Assembly (NCBI RefSeq): GCF_018100905.1
Contig: NZ_JAGJEG010000004.1
Coordinates: forward strand, 62,001 to 126,000
Source: Pseudoalteromonas sp. MMG010
GTDB lineage: Bacteria; Pseudomonadota; Gammaproteobacteria; Enterobacterales; Alteromonadaceae
DNA length: 64,000 bases
Direction of reading: 5' to 3'
The notes beneath the pieces are model-generated. The model had not been told where the DNA came from, searched no databases, and saw only the letters and a list, made by a program, of their open reading frames with translations. Each line of letters starts with the position of its first letter. The first letter of the stretch is position 1. Both the position numbers and the translations under genes were made by a program. Positions 18,935 to 28,223 of this stretch are shown in pieces.

Positions 18935-18951
18935 TATAATGATTATTATTC
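18935..18951. promoter_or_regulatory. possible Fur-box-like sequence
   Basis: TATAATGATTATTATTC resembles part of the Fur consensus (GATAATGAT-A-ATCATTATC). It lies about 100 bases before the DUF3192 lipoprotein gene. AT-rich intergenic DNA yields such matches by chance, so this is weak. Confidence 0.25.
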
Positions 18952-18981
18952 TGGCCTACGGTTTGCTTATTCTTATATAAA

Positions 18982-19011
18982 GTCACTGTATTTATTTATT
19001 AGTACAGTGAC
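18982..19011. repeat. inverted repeat before the DUF3192 gene
   Basis: GTCACTGTA and TACAGTGAC are perfect 9-base inverted arms around a 12-base AT-rich loop, ending 36 bases before the lipoprotein start. There is no T-run, so it is not a typical terminator. It could be an operator or a leader hairpin. Confidence 0.5.
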
Positions 19012-19047
19012 ACTCATAACCATTAATAATTATTATGTAGGGATAAT

Positions 19048-19428
19048 ATGAAAAAATTACTTTTAATTGCTGCACTTAGTACCGTATTTTTAAACGGCTG
19101 TGTCATTGCTGTATCTGATGGCGAGGCTGAAACTCATTGGGCAACCGGTAAGCATGATAGCTGGCAAGAACACCATAAATTCAACCGTGAAGCCATTGCT
19201 AACTTACCATTAAAATATCAGTACCAAGATGTATTAGCTCAATTAAAAACGCCTGACTTTACTGATTTATTGCTCAAAGATGGGAATACTTATCAGGTAC
19301 TTTATTATGCTACAAATAGCATTCATTCCGATGGTAAAACATCGAAAGACGAATGTACCCCATTAGTATTTAAAAATAATGAATTAATTGGCGTCGGTGA
19401 CATTGCCTTAAAGGCGCTAGTAGATTAA
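19048..19428 (+). CDS. DUF3192 family lipoprotein
   Basis: A 126-residue protein with lipobox FLNGC (lipidated Cys18). The mature part matches DUF3192: a central helical segment ending in TPDF, then YQVLYYATN and the family-typical DGKTSKDECTPLVFKNN near the C-terminus. The function is unknown; it is expected in the envelope. AGGGATAAT precedes the ATG. A terminator follows 12 bases after the stop. Confidence 0.8.
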   Translation: MKKLLLIAALSTVFLNGCVIAVSDGEAETHWATGKHDSWQEHHKFNREAIANLPLKYQYQDVLAQLKTPDFTDLLLKDGNTYQVLYYATNSIHSDGKTSKDECTPLVFKNNELIGVGDIALKALVD

Positions 19429-19439
19429 CTAGGTAACTA

Positions 19440-19478
19440 AATACCACCAAGTGCTATGTTGAGCTCGGTGGTATTTTT
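19440..19478 (+). terminator. intrinsic terminator after the DUF3192 gene
   Basis: AATACCACC and GGTGGTATT form a 9-bp stem with an 18-base loop, followed by TTT. It just touches the 3' end of the convergent diguanylate cyclase gene. Confidence 0.75.
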
Positions 19479-20379
19479 AATCAAGTGCGACAATTTGGTT
19501 TCTGCCGGCATCTTTGGCTGCATATAAACTCTTATCCGCCTTTTCAAGTAACGCTTGTTCGCTCATTTGAGTTTTACCATTCATCGTGGCAACACCAATA
19601 CTAATACTAATATGTTGATCGTTAAGTGATGCTTTGTGCTTAATTTTTAACGCCCTAATAGCATTGAGCAATTTATTAGCAAACGCTTTGGCCGCTTCGC
19701 TCCCTATTGCTGGCAACACAGCAGCAAACTCTTCACCACCATAACGGGCAACAAAATCACTGCCTCTAGCACATTCATTAATTAAGGCATGTGCCACTTT
19801 TTTTAAGCAATCATCCCCAGCGCGATGTCCATAAGTATCATTAAAGCGTTTAAAGTGATCAATATCCATAATCAACACCGATAATGGCATTTTCTCACGC
19901 GAGCATTTACGCCATTCTCGTGATAAATTTTCATCAAAGTAGCGCCGGTTTGGTATTTCAGTTAAACCATCTATGGAAACTAATTTTTCTAACAAATCAT
20001 TTTTTTGCTTAATAAGGAGCTGATTACGTACTCTAACTTTCACAATAGAAGGAAAAAATGGCTTGGTAATGTAATCCATTGCTCCTAACTCTAAGCCCTT
20101 CGCTTCATCGTCATGACTTTTATTCGCTGAAATGAATATAATAGGAATTGATTGCGTAATCGGGTTTTCTTTTAATTGCACTAATACTTCATAGCCATCG
20201 AGGCCGGGCATAACAACATCGAGTATAATCAGATCAACTTGTTGAGTCTTTATTAGTTCGAGCGCTTTTTCACCGCTTTCTACCAAAAAAACATCATGTT
20301 CATCTTGTAGGGTTTTTTCTAACACTAAACGGTTGAGGGGATCATCATCAACAATTAAAACCTTCGCTTTAGTTAGCAT
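19477..20379 (-). CDS. response regulator with GGDEF domain (diguanylate cyclase)
   Basis: A 300-residue protein with an N-terminal receiver domain (VDDDPLNR acidic pair; phospho-Asp in LIILDVVMPG; Lys in YITKPF) and a C-terminal GGDEF domain. The active site reads RYGGEEF and is preceded five residues earlier by the RxxD inhibitory site (RGSD), so it should make c-di-GMP and be feedback-inhibited. It overlaps the 3' end of the hybrid kinase gene by 11 bases. The kinase is the obvious candidate to phosphorylate it. Confidence 0.93.
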   Translation of the reverse strand: MLTKAKVLIVDDDPLNRLVLEKTLQDEHDVFLVESGEKALELIKTQQVDLIILDVVMPGLDGYEVLVQLKENPITQSIPIIFISANKSHDDEAKGLELGAMDYITKPFFPSIVKVRVRNQLLIKQKNDLLEKLVSIDGLTEIPNRRYFDENLSREWRKCSREKMPLSVLIMDIDHFKRFNDTYGHRAGDDCLKKVAHALINECARGSDFVARYGGEEFAAVLPAIGSEAAKAFANKLLNAIRALKIKHKASLNDQHISISIGVATMNGKTQMSEQALLEKADKSLYAAKDAGRNQIVALD

Positions 20380-23300
20380 TTTTAACCTCTGAGTATTGTA
20401 TAAAGTGTATTACTTGCTGCAATTGTATAAGCAATGGATTAATTGTAACACTAATAGGGTCATTAGAATTCATTAGTTTTCTTTCACAGATTAATGCGCA
20501 ATTAGACAGCCGTAAAAAGCCTAAGTTTCCTGCAACTCCTTTTATACTATGTACAATACGTATCAACTCATCAGGTGATGTTAGCTCTTGTAACTGCAAG
20601 AGTTGTGTTTTACACAGCACTGTAAACTTTTCATTCATTGAATTTAATGCCGATACATCTAAAGAAAACTGATTCAGTGCAAACTCTTTATCGTAAAACT
20701 TAGCTTTTAATATATTTAAACTATTAATTTCAGAAAGCAAAACATTTGGTATAACTGGTTTAGTTAAATGCTTGTTCATACCACTTTGTAAAGAGCGTTC
20801 TATATCACTTGCTTCACAGTGCGCTGTAAGTGCAAAAATAGGTAACGTTTGCTGATCAAACTCTTGACGAATTAATTGCGTTGCTTGGCAACCATCAATA
20901 TGTGGCATTTGCACATCCATTAATACTAAATCGGGTTTTAAAACCTGTATTAGCTCAATAGCGTCTGCGGCATTATCTACCGTGATTACATTAATATGAG
21001 CTTGCTGAAGGACGCTTTCTATAATCTCTAAATTTAGTTGATTATCATCCACAGTGAGTACGAGCAAACCCGCGATATCATTTTTTACAACCTCATTAAC
21101 GACCGGCTCTGGTTTACTTAACTCTTTAACATTAAGTCCTAATAATCGCTGAGCAAGTGCACTGCTTTTTATAATTTTTATTGGGATACGTGGATCAATT
21201 GATGTCACTACTTGGTCGCTACAATTAACAACATCAATAGTAATCCCATTAGAAATCAGTGTTTCTTTACAACTCTGATTAGCAAGTAACGTTTGATATT
21301 CTCTTTGCTCTATTAATAAGTGCTCTTTACCACTTAGCTTAATTGGATATTTTAAAACTTCATCAATATCAATCTTATGAGCCTGCCCAAATACTGATAA
21401 AGCCGTATTTAGCGTCGTACTTTGTAAGCTGGTTATTGCTATCAACTGAGTTATATCAAATTCAGTATCCGTTTCATTAACCATAATATCTAATGCAAAA
21501 AAGAATTTACACCCATGGCCCTTTTCACTAAATACTTCAATTTCGCCCCCTAACAGGGCCACAGCATGCTTTACAATCGCTAAACCTAAACCGACCCCTT
21601 GATGAGCTCGAGTTGATGATTCATCGCCTTGTGTAAATGCATCAAATAAACGCCCTTGATCGACTTTATCAATCCCTGCACCTGTATCTTTTACTTCAAA
21701 GCAAACTCGTTGCTGCTCAACCGACTGACTTTCTAGTAAGTGGATTTTTAGCGTCACTGAGCCTTGCTGCGTAAACTTCACTGCATTAGTGAGTAAATTT
21801 CCAAGTATTTGTTGTAAGCGAATAAAATCGCCGATAATTGAAGGTGCAATGAAAGGGTCTACCTCAATATTAAATTCAATATTTTTGCTTTTACATAAAG
21901 GTGAAGTGATGCTCTCACAGGTATCAATTAATTCAACTAAACTAAACGGGCTTAATTGCAATTGCGCCTGTTCACTTTCAACACGCGCAAAATCCAACAT
22001 TCTATTGAGCATAAATAGTAAACTATTTGCAGCTTGCTTAGCTTGTTCATTTTGTTGCTTTTGTTGTGTAGTTAACCCTTGCTCTTCCATCATGTTAAGT
22101 AAGCCTAAAACGGCATTTAACGGAGTGCGGATTTCATGGCTTAAATTAGCAATAAAGCGGCTTTTTGCTAAGGTTGCGCGTTCAGCATCATGCTTGGCTT
22201 TAGTTAAAGCACTAACATCTTGAATATGAATAACATAGTAAGAATGCTGACGTTCCCCACTCCACACTAACGACATACTTATTTGTAACCAACTCGCAAG
22301 TTGGCCTTGATTAATCGTTAAATGTTGAACTGTTTTTTTATTTTCAACTAACAAAACCAGTTTTTCTTTGATTGCTAACCAATGTGGTTCATCAAACAGG
22401 CCACTAAAATGAGCATCTGTTAGCTTTGGGTGTGAATTAAACAGTTTTCGTGCGGCTTTATTTACTTGCACAATAATATGATCAAGCGAGAGTAACATCA
22501 CACTATTAGCAGCAAATTCTATCGCACTTCTAAACTTTGATTCTGAGGCTTTTAACGCATATAAAGCTTGCTGCTGCTGTGTTATATCTCGGCCTATGCC
22601 GACAGTACCTAACAGCTGTTGCTGCTCATTATAAAATGGCGCTATTGTTAACTGATAAGATTTATCAATGGTGTCAATTCTTTGTAATACGTTTTCACGG
22701 CTATCGAGTACTTGTTGCTCTAACACGCTAATGTGTTCGTGTTCACGACTAAAATCGCTTAATTGTTTACCCACTAACGCTGCTTGCTCAGTATTTATAT
22801 ACGACTCGTAGGCTTTATTACAGCCTAAAAAAGTACCGTCTACATTTTTAAAGTAAATTAAATCAGGGACACTATTAAGCATCGTATTTAACAAAGCTAA
22901 ATGACGCTCTTTCGCTTCATAACTACGTAATAATTTTTTTGATTGTAGTTGCACTTTTTCATCAAGCTCTTGATTAGCTTGTTGTAATGAATCAACGAGT
23001 TGCTTATTTTTAGCAAATACATTTTTTACTTTACTAAACCAAGGCACCCAAGCATGTGGAATTTTATATTCATCGTCCAGGAGTTTAGGGTCTTGACCTA
23101 AGCAGCGCATAAGTTGCGTAACAGGGCCGACAAACAGCACCTTATTAAGCATAAAAAACACGCTAAACATTAAAAACAAAAAAACCAATAGTAATACAAA
23201 TTCTAAGGCGACTTCATAAATAATCGTGGTTCTTATATTCGCTTTTGTTTCATGAAACCCTGAGTGTATTGGTAAATCACCAATAGACTGCATAAAAAAG

Positions 23301-24139
23301 TAACTACTATTATTTTCAACCGTCACCCCATCGTGATGCTGAACCAATCCTGGCCAGTAATCATCTAAGGCGACTTGTGAATTAATTGCTTTGGTTGAGC
23401 TGGCAATCACTTGATGGGCTTGATTCATAAAAATATATTCGCCACTGTCAGGCGATACTTTTTTGAGCCAGTGTGATAATTCGGCAATATTATAAATTAA
23501 AATAATATAATCAGATGAGCCTTTTTCTCGCTGTCGACCAATAGCAAAGAAACTCTCATCCCCTATTTTTATTAACGAGCTAGATGCCAGCCCTCGAGAT
23601 GTAAATATTGGCTTCAGACGACCTTGCAAAATAGCGGTTAATAATTGGCTTTTACTTTGATTATGACGTTTTACATAGGCAAAACCAGACTCATCAACAT
23701 AAGCAATCGCCGCTAACGTTTGTAATAACGCCAAAGCAGAAGAGAATGTCGGGCCTAACGATTTAACTTGTTGCCAACGTTGGGCGGTTTGCGCAGACGG
23801 TTTAAGTTTACCAATTCCAACAATTTCACCACTTTTATCATTAAAATGCTGATAATAGTAACGGCTATATTGATTTACGTTGTCAAATATATCTGTATTT
23901 TGTTGTATTAAAAGAGGCTGCTGATAGCGCTTAAACATGGTGTTAAGTAAATCAGTGGCTGAGTGTGCCCCATGCACAACTTGCGCTGATACACTCTTAA
24001 AACCTTCTTTTCGTTTTTCTAATGCTTGTTCAACTTTATTGCCATAAATATACAAACACAATAAACAAGCAACCGATATTGGTATTAATAAAGCAGCCGT
24101 TAAAGAACGGTAATAATATTTTAGTGGTAGAAAATTCAA
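20369..24139 (-). CDS. hybrid sensor histidine kinase with HPt domain
   Basis: A 1256-residue membrane kinase. Two membrane helices (about 12-30 and 310-335) enclose a periplasmic sensor. Then come PAS domains (about 410-640), HisKA with NLSHEIRTPLNAVLG, HATPase with GVGLGLAIV, a divergent receiver-like region without the acidic motif (about 890-1010), an intact receiver (TVDDNQLN, LVLMDVQMP, LTKPV) and a C-terminal HPt (VHSIKGVAGNLGF). This is a full phosphorelay in one chain, probably ending on the overlapping response-regulator cyclase. The start is TTG with GAAGG 7 bases upstream; no earlier ATG is in frame. Confidence 0.92.
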   Translation of the reverse strand: MNFLPLKYYYRSLTAALLIPISVACLLCLYIYGNKVEQALEKRKEGFKSVSAQVVHGAHSATDLLNTMFKRYQQPLLIQQNTDIFDNVNQYSRYYYQHFNDKSGEIVGIGKLKPSAQTAQRWQQVKSLGPTFSSALALLQTLAAIAYVDESGFAYVKRHNQSKSQLLTAILQGRLKPIFTSRGLASSSLIKIGDESFFAIGRQREKGSSDYIILIYNIAELSHWLKKVSPDSGEYIFMNQAHQVIASSTKAINSQVALDDYWPGLVQHHDGVTVENNSSYFFMQSIGDLPIHSGFHETKANIRTTIIYEVALEFVLLLVFLFLMFSVFFMLNKVLFVGPVTQLMRCLGQDPKLLDDEYKIPHAWVPWFSKVKNVFAKNKQLVDSLQQANQELDEKVQLQSKKLLRSYEAKERHLALLNTMLNSVPDLIYFKNVDGTFLGCNKAYESYINTEQAALVGKQLSDFSREHEHISVLEQQVLDSRENVLQRIDTIDKSYQLTIAPFYNEQQQLLGTVGIGRDITQQQQALYALKASESKFRSAIEFAANSVMLLSLDHIIVQVNKAARKLFNSHPKLTDAHFSGLFDEPHWLAIKEKLVLLVENKKTVQHLTINQGQLASWLQISMSLVWSGERQHSYYVIHIQDVSALTKAKHDAERATLAKSRFIANLSHEIRTPLNAVLGLLNMMEEQGLTTQQKQQNEQAKQAANSLLFMLNRMLDFARVESEQAQLQLSPFSLVELIDTCESITSPLCKSKNIEFNIEVDPFIAPSIIGDFIRLQQILGNLLTNAVKFTQQGSVTLKIHLLESQSVEQQRVCFEVKDTGAGIDKVDQGRLFDAFTQGDESSTRAHQGVGLGLAIVKHAVALLGGEIEVFSEKGHGCKFFFALDIMVNETDTEFDITQLIAITSLQSTTLNTALSVFGQAHKIDIDEVLKYPIKLSGKEHLLIEQREYQTLLANQSCKETLISNGITIDVVNCSDQVVTSIDPRIPIKIIKSSALAQRLLGLNVKELSKPEPVVNEVVKNDIAGLLVLTVDDNQLNLEIIESVLQQAHINVITVDNAADAIELIQVLKPDLVLMDVQMPHIDGCQATQLIRQEFDQQTLPIFALTAHCEASDIERSLQSGMNKHLTKPVIPNVLLSEINSLNILKAKFYDKEFALNQFSLDVSALNSMNEKFTVLCKTQLLQLQELTSPDELIRIVHSIKGVAGNLGFLRLSNCALICERKLMNSNDPISVTINPLLIQLQQVIHFIQYSEVKNAN

Positions 24140-24414
24140 TTATACGCCTTCACTGGCTCGAAAATCAGTGAATAGATTATCGAGCCAAGTCCCATTTCGC
24201 AAGCTATAAATTTTCCTCCGCGAAAGACGCTAGCCGACGACCACCACACCATTGAGATTAACCGTTGCGCTGCCTTCAAAGTCTTTAAATCGCTCAACAA
24301 TATATGCAATAGAAACATGAAGCCGAAGGCTAGGACTTCAATACATTCATTTGTAAAAGCAATTTAAAATTTTTCTCTAAATAGTTAAAAAGACATAAAA
24401 ATATCGAGATATAA
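24140..24414 (-). other. leader region upstream of the hybrid kinase, no supported gene
   Basis: No convincing gene here. A 60-codon reading frame (24136-24318, minus) ends by overlapping the kinase TTG start, but its protein has no recognisable feature. A hairpin (arms TGGCTCGA at 24154-24161 and TCGAGCCA at 24180-24187) ends two bases before the kinase ribosome site. A TATAAT at 24410-24415 on the plus strand could serve the 24415 reading frame, but no good -35 element accompanies it. Confidence 0.4.
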
Positions 24415-24696
24415 TTGGGATTAGTTGTACAGAGGAATGTGGGGCATGTCATTCAGGACAATATAGAGTGGTTAAAAACTCCCCCTAATGGCAACCGCTC
24501 AACAGAAATTGTTAATATCTTTCAGTCGATAGAGCCTAACGGGTATGATTTAGTTATAGCAATGCTCTCGTCACATAATATCAGCCGTGTTATTGGTAAG
24601 CGCTTATCAAATACATTTACAGCACACCATTCTTTTGATTTTTTAAGAAAGCGAACAATAGAAGAAGCGTACTATTCTGGGTTAAAAACTGTCTAG
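24415..24696 (+). CDS. unrecognised 93-residue reading frame
   Basis: Encodes up to 93 residues with balanced composition (for example YDLVIAMLSSHNISRVIGKR, then FDFLRKRTIEEAY). I do not recognise it. The first possible start is a TTG directly after a stop; the AGAGGA at 24432-24437 is too close to the in-frame GTG to be a good site. It may be a small gene or the 3' remnant of a larger one at the border of the copper-efflux region. No partner on the same strand. Confidence 0.35.
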   Translation: MGLVVQRNVGHVIQDNIEWLKTPPNGNRSTEIVNIFQSIEPNGYDLVIAMLSSHNISRVIGKRLSNTFTAHHSFDFLRKRTIEEAYYSGLKTV

Positions 24697-24756
24697 TTAA
24701 AGCTGGAAAGTTCAAACACTAATACTTTAAGGATATTCATAACATTTCCTTCCTAC

Positions 24757-24793
24757 TAAAAATCATTTAGCACACATAATTGTGCTAAATGAT
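24757..24793 (-). terminator. intrinsic terminator of the Cus operon
   Basis: On the minus strand ATCATTTAGCACA and TGTGCTAAATGAT form a perfect 13-bp stem around a 6-base loop, followed by TTTTT. It lies just after the frameshifted peptide gene that closes the copper-efflux operon. Confidence 0.88.
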
Positions 24794-24806
24794 CCATAAA
24801 ACTTAA

Positions 24807-25001
24807 TTAATGATTTTTGTGTTCATCCTTATTCCATTTTTTCATCATGGCAACAGCAACCAGATCTTTCATATCCATCTTGCTGTGTTCCATTTTGCTA
24901 CAGTCAGCTTTTTTCATGCTTTTTTGGATCATGGGCATCGGCACTTGCGATTAATCCAATGCTCATTACTGATGTTAAAATAATTGTTTTAAGTTTTTCA
25001 T
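24807..25001 (-). pseudogene. frameshifted small exported Met/His-rich peptide gene
   Basis: A ribosome site (AGGA, 7-8 bases upstream) precedes ATG at 25001, but the frame stops after 8 codons. Adding one A to the AAAAA run beside the start opens a signal peptide (KTIILTSVMSIGLIASADA, then HDPKKHEK). A second shift at an A6 run then leads into DCSKMEHSKMDMKD and ends KDEHKNH at 24807. The restored product is about 65 residues, exported and rich in Met, His and Lys, like small copper-binding peptides. It is the last gene of the Cus operon. The two single-base changes in A-runs could be real decay, slippage or sequencing error. Confidence 0.65.
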
Positions 25002-25060
25002 AATAGTTTCCTAATTAAAGTTGATTTCCCTTTAGCTAAAAACACTACGTAAGCCACAAT

Positions 25061-28000
25061 TTATGTGTTTGATTTAAAGTTAAGCTTCTTTTTCAAACCG
25101 TTAGCACGCCATAAATAAAATAACACCGGTAAGATAAGTAACGTTAAGATGACCGCACTCGCCATACCCCCTACCATTGGCGCAGCAATTCGGCTCATTA
25201 CTTCTGAACCAGTACCACTGCCATATAAAATTGGTAATAAACCTACGATAATTGCTGCTGCGGTCATCATAACGGGGCGAACTCTCATTCCTGCACCTTG
25301 TAACACGGCTTCACGTAACTCTAAAACAGATGGGCTACGACTTTCAGCCTGACATCGCTCTATTAGAGACTTAAATGACTGGTTCAGATAGACCAACATG
25401 ATCACGCCGATTTCAACCGCAACCCCAGCGAGGGCTATAAAGCCTACGCCTACGGCTACTGAGAAATTAAAGCCTTGCAGATACATCAACCAAATACTGC
25501 CAATCATCGCAAGTGGTAAAGTACCCATGATGATAGCGACTTCGGCAAAGTTTCTAAAATTAAGATAAAGCAGGATAATGATAATTGCTAATGTTAAAGG
25601 AACGACATACGTTAACTTTTCTTTGGCACGCAACATATATTCATACTGTCCTGACCAAGTAATTGAGTAACCAGCAGGTAATATTAACTTTTCAGCGACT
25701 ACCTTTTGTGCTTGTTGGACATAAGAGCCAACATCAACTCCATCAATATCAACAAAAACCCAACCATTAATCCGAGCGTTCTCACTTTTTATCCCCGCAG
25801 GCCCGTCTTCAATATAAACAGATGCAACATCTGCAAGTGAGATCCGCATACCATCAGGAGTTACTATCGGCAATCTAGCCAACTGCTCGGGTGAGTCACG
25901 ATAATCCTGAGGGTAGCGCAGATTAACAGGATACCTTTCTTGTCCTTCAACGGTTTGAGTGACATTCATGCCCCCTATTGCCGAAGCTACAACCTGTTGT
26001 ACATCAGCGATGTTGAGTCCATATCTAGTGGCTCTTTCTCGTTTAATATCTACTTTTAAATAACGGCCTCCGGCTACACGTTCTGAATAAACGGACGACG
26101 TGCCAGAAACGTCCATCAGAATAGTTTCAAGTTGTTTGCCGATGTCTTGGATAACCTCTAGCTCTGTACCTGCTACTTTGACCCCAACGGGTGTTTTAAT
26201 ACCTGTTGCAAGCATATCGATGCGTGTTTGAATTGGCATGACCCAAGCGTTGGTTAATCCCGGAAATTTGACTAACTTGTCAAATTCTTTCTTCAGGCTT
26301 TCAGTTGTTACTCCTTCTCGCCACTCTGAACGAGGCTTTAACTGAATAAAAGTTTCAATCATGGTGAGTGGCGCTTGGTCGGTTGCGGTTTCTGCACGAC
26401 CCACTTTACCAAACACGGTTTCTACTTCAGGCACAGTTTTGATTAACTTATCAGTTTGTTGAAGTAGCTCACGAGCTTTACCAATGGATATACCGGGATA
26501 GGTTGTTGGCATATACATTAAATCACCTTCATCTAAAGGCGGAATAAACTCACTACCAATTTTATCGATAGGCCAAAAACCAACCATAGTCACTAAAATA
26601 GCAGCGACAATCGTAGATTTAGGAAAGTCTAAAACTAACTTTAATACAGGCATATAAATTACTGTTAAAGCTCTATTAACTGGGTTTTTATGCTCAGGAA
26701 GGACTTTTCCTCGAATGAAATAACCCATCAATACTGGCACTAACGTCACTGCTAATGCAGCAGATGCCGCCATAGCATAAGTTTTGGTGAATGCTAACGG
26801 AGAAAACATTCGGCCTTCTTGTGCTTCCAATGTGAACACTGGTACAAATGAAACCGTAATGATAAGTAAAGAAAAGAACAATGCGGGGCCAACTTCACTG
26901 GCAGATTCTGCTACAATCTGCCACCGATTTTCCTTAGTAAGTGGTGTTTTTTCCATATGCTTATGCATGTTTTCTATCATAACTATGGCACCATCTATCA
27001 TGGCACCGATGGCGATAGCTATCCCACCTAAAGACATAATATTGGCGTTAATACCTTGAAGATGCATCACAATAAATGCAGCTAGGATACCAACTGGTAA
27101 ACTAAAAATAGCCACTAAGGAAGAACGAACATGGAACAAGAAAACTATACAAACTAAAGCAACGACGATGAACTCTTCAAACAGCTTGGTCCAAAGGTTT
27201 TTAACAGCTTCGGAAATTAGTCCTGAACGATCATAAACAGTGACAATTTCTACACCGTCAGGTAATCCTTTCTTTAACTGCTTAAGTTTAGCTTTTACTC
27301 TATCAATCGTTTTTTGGGCGTTTTCACCAAATCGCATAACCACTACACCACCGACTACTTCACCTTCACCGTTAAGCTCAGCAACACCTCGTCTCATCTG
27401 CGGACCAAGGTTGATTTGAGCTACATCGCCGATAGTTATTGGTGTACCTTGAGCATTAATTCCTAAGGGAATATTTTCAATGTCACCAACGCTTTTAATA
27501 TATCCAGTAGCAGTAACCATATATTCGGCTTCAGCCATTTCAACAACTGAAGCGCCCGTTTCTTGATTTCCTCTCTTAAGTGCCATCGAAATATGACTTA
27601 ATGGCACCCCGTAGGCACGTAATTTGTCAGGATCCACTTGTACTTGATACTGTTTAACCATCCCCCCTATTGCCGCCACTTCTGATACGCCGGGAACGGT
27701 TTGCAATTCATATTTTAAAAACCAATCTTGAAGGCTACGAAGCTGACTAATATCTAAATTGCCAGTTTTATCAATTAGTGAATATAGATAAACCCAGCCA
27801 ACTCCCGTGGCATCAGGACCCAATTGCGGACGAGCAGTTTCAGGTAAAGACGGAGCAACTTGGCTTAGGTATTCTAGTACTCGGCTTCTCGCCCAATATA
27901 AGTCAGTATCTTCATCGAAGATCACATAAACAAATGAGTCACCAAAAAATGAATAACCACGAACAGTTACGGCTCCTGGAACGGACAACATGGCAGTGGT

Positions 28001-28207
28001 GAGCGGATAGGTTACCTGATCCTGTACTACCTGTGGTGCCTGTCCAGGGTAGTTGGTTTTAATAATCACCTGAACGTCTGAGAGATCAGGGATCGCATCA
28101 ACAGGCGTATTCTTCAAAGAGAAAAGCCCACCACTTATTAGTATAAGAGTCGCCAATAGGACGAAGAATCGATTACTTATCGACCATCTAATTACTGATT
28201 CAATCAT
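25061..28207 (-). CDS. cusA: CusA-type Cu(I)/Ag(I) RND efflux pump
   Basis: A 1048-residue inner-membrane RND pump with 12 predicted helices, nearly colinear with E. coli CusA (1047 residues). It keeps the three methionines of the CusA metal path: Met566 (GDLMYMP), Met616 (LTMIET) and Met665 (IDMLATGIK), each exactly 7 positions before E. coli Met573, Met623 and Met672. The proton-relay Asp405 (GAMIDGAIVM) is also present. Together these favour Cu(I)/Ag(I) over Zn/Co/Cd. Proton-driven export runs through the adjacent adaptor and outer-membrane channel. It starts 17 bases after the cusB stop, and the leader contains CCCC/GGGG-type spacing typical of operon genes. Confidence 0.93.
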   Translation of the reverse strand: MIESVIRWSISNRFFVLLATLILISGGLFSLKNTPVDAIPDLSDVQVIIKTNYPGQAPQVVQDQVTYPLTTAMLSVPGAVTVRGYSFFGDSFVYVIFDEDTDLYWARSRVLEYLSQVAPSLPETARPQLGPDATGVGWVYLYSLIDKTGNLDISQLRSLQDWFLKYELQTVPGVSEVAAIGGMVKQYQVQVDPDKLRAYGVPLSHISMALKRGNQETGASVVEMAEAEYMVTATGYIKSVGDIENIPLGINAQGTPITIGDVAQINLGPQMRRGVAELNGEGEVVGGVVVMRFGENAQKTIDRVKAKLKQLKKGLPDGVEIVTVYDRSGLISEAVKNLWTKLFEEFIVVALVCIVFLFHVRSSLVAIFSLPVGILAAFIVMHLQGINANIMSLGGIAIAIGAMIDGAIVMIENMHKHMEKTPLTKENRWQIVAESASEVGPALFFSLLIITVSFVPVFTLEAQEGRMFSPLAFTKTYAMAASAALAVTLVPVLMGYFIRGKVLPEHKNPVNRALTVIYMPVLKLVLDFPKSTIVAAILVTMVGFWPIDKIGSEFIPPLDEGDLMYMPTTYPGISIGKARELLQQTDKLIKTVPEVETVFGKVGRAETATDQAPLTMIETFIQLKPRSEWREGVTTESLKKEFDKLVKFPGLTNAWVMPIQTRIDMLATGIKTPVGVKVAGTELEVIQDIGKQLETILMDVSGTSSVYSERVAGGRYLKVDIKRERATRYGLNIADVQQVVASAIGGMNVTQTVEGQERYPVNLRYPQDYRDSPEQLARLPIVTPDGMRISLADVASVYIEDGPAGIKSENARINGWVFVDIDGVDVGSYVQQAQKVVAEKLILPAGYSITWSGQYEYMLRAKEKLTYVVPLTLAIIIILLYLNFRNFAEVAIIMGTLPLAMIGSIWLMYLQGFNFSVAVGVGFIALAGVAVEIGVIMLVYLNQSFKSLIERCQAESRSPSVLELREAVLQGAGMRVRPVMMTAAAIIVGLLPILYGSGTGSEVMSRIAAPMVGGMASAVILTLLILPVLFYLWRANGLKKKLNFKSNT

Positions 28208-28223
28208 ATCTATATTCCCCTAA

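Noticed and set aside
21789..22223. 144-codon plus-strand frame inside the hybrid kinase
   Set aside because: It is antisense to HisKA and HATPase motifs; its cysteine-rich product looks artificial.
24136..24318. 60-codon minus-strand frame before the hybrid kinase as a gene
   Set aside because: No ribosome site, no recognisable motif and no clear composition bias; more likely leader sequence. Its overlap with the kinase start is kept as a finding only.
24190..24318. c-di-GMP riboswitch in the kinase leader
   Set aside because: Looked plausible from position, but the conserved GEMM core and tetraloop pattern could not be matched.
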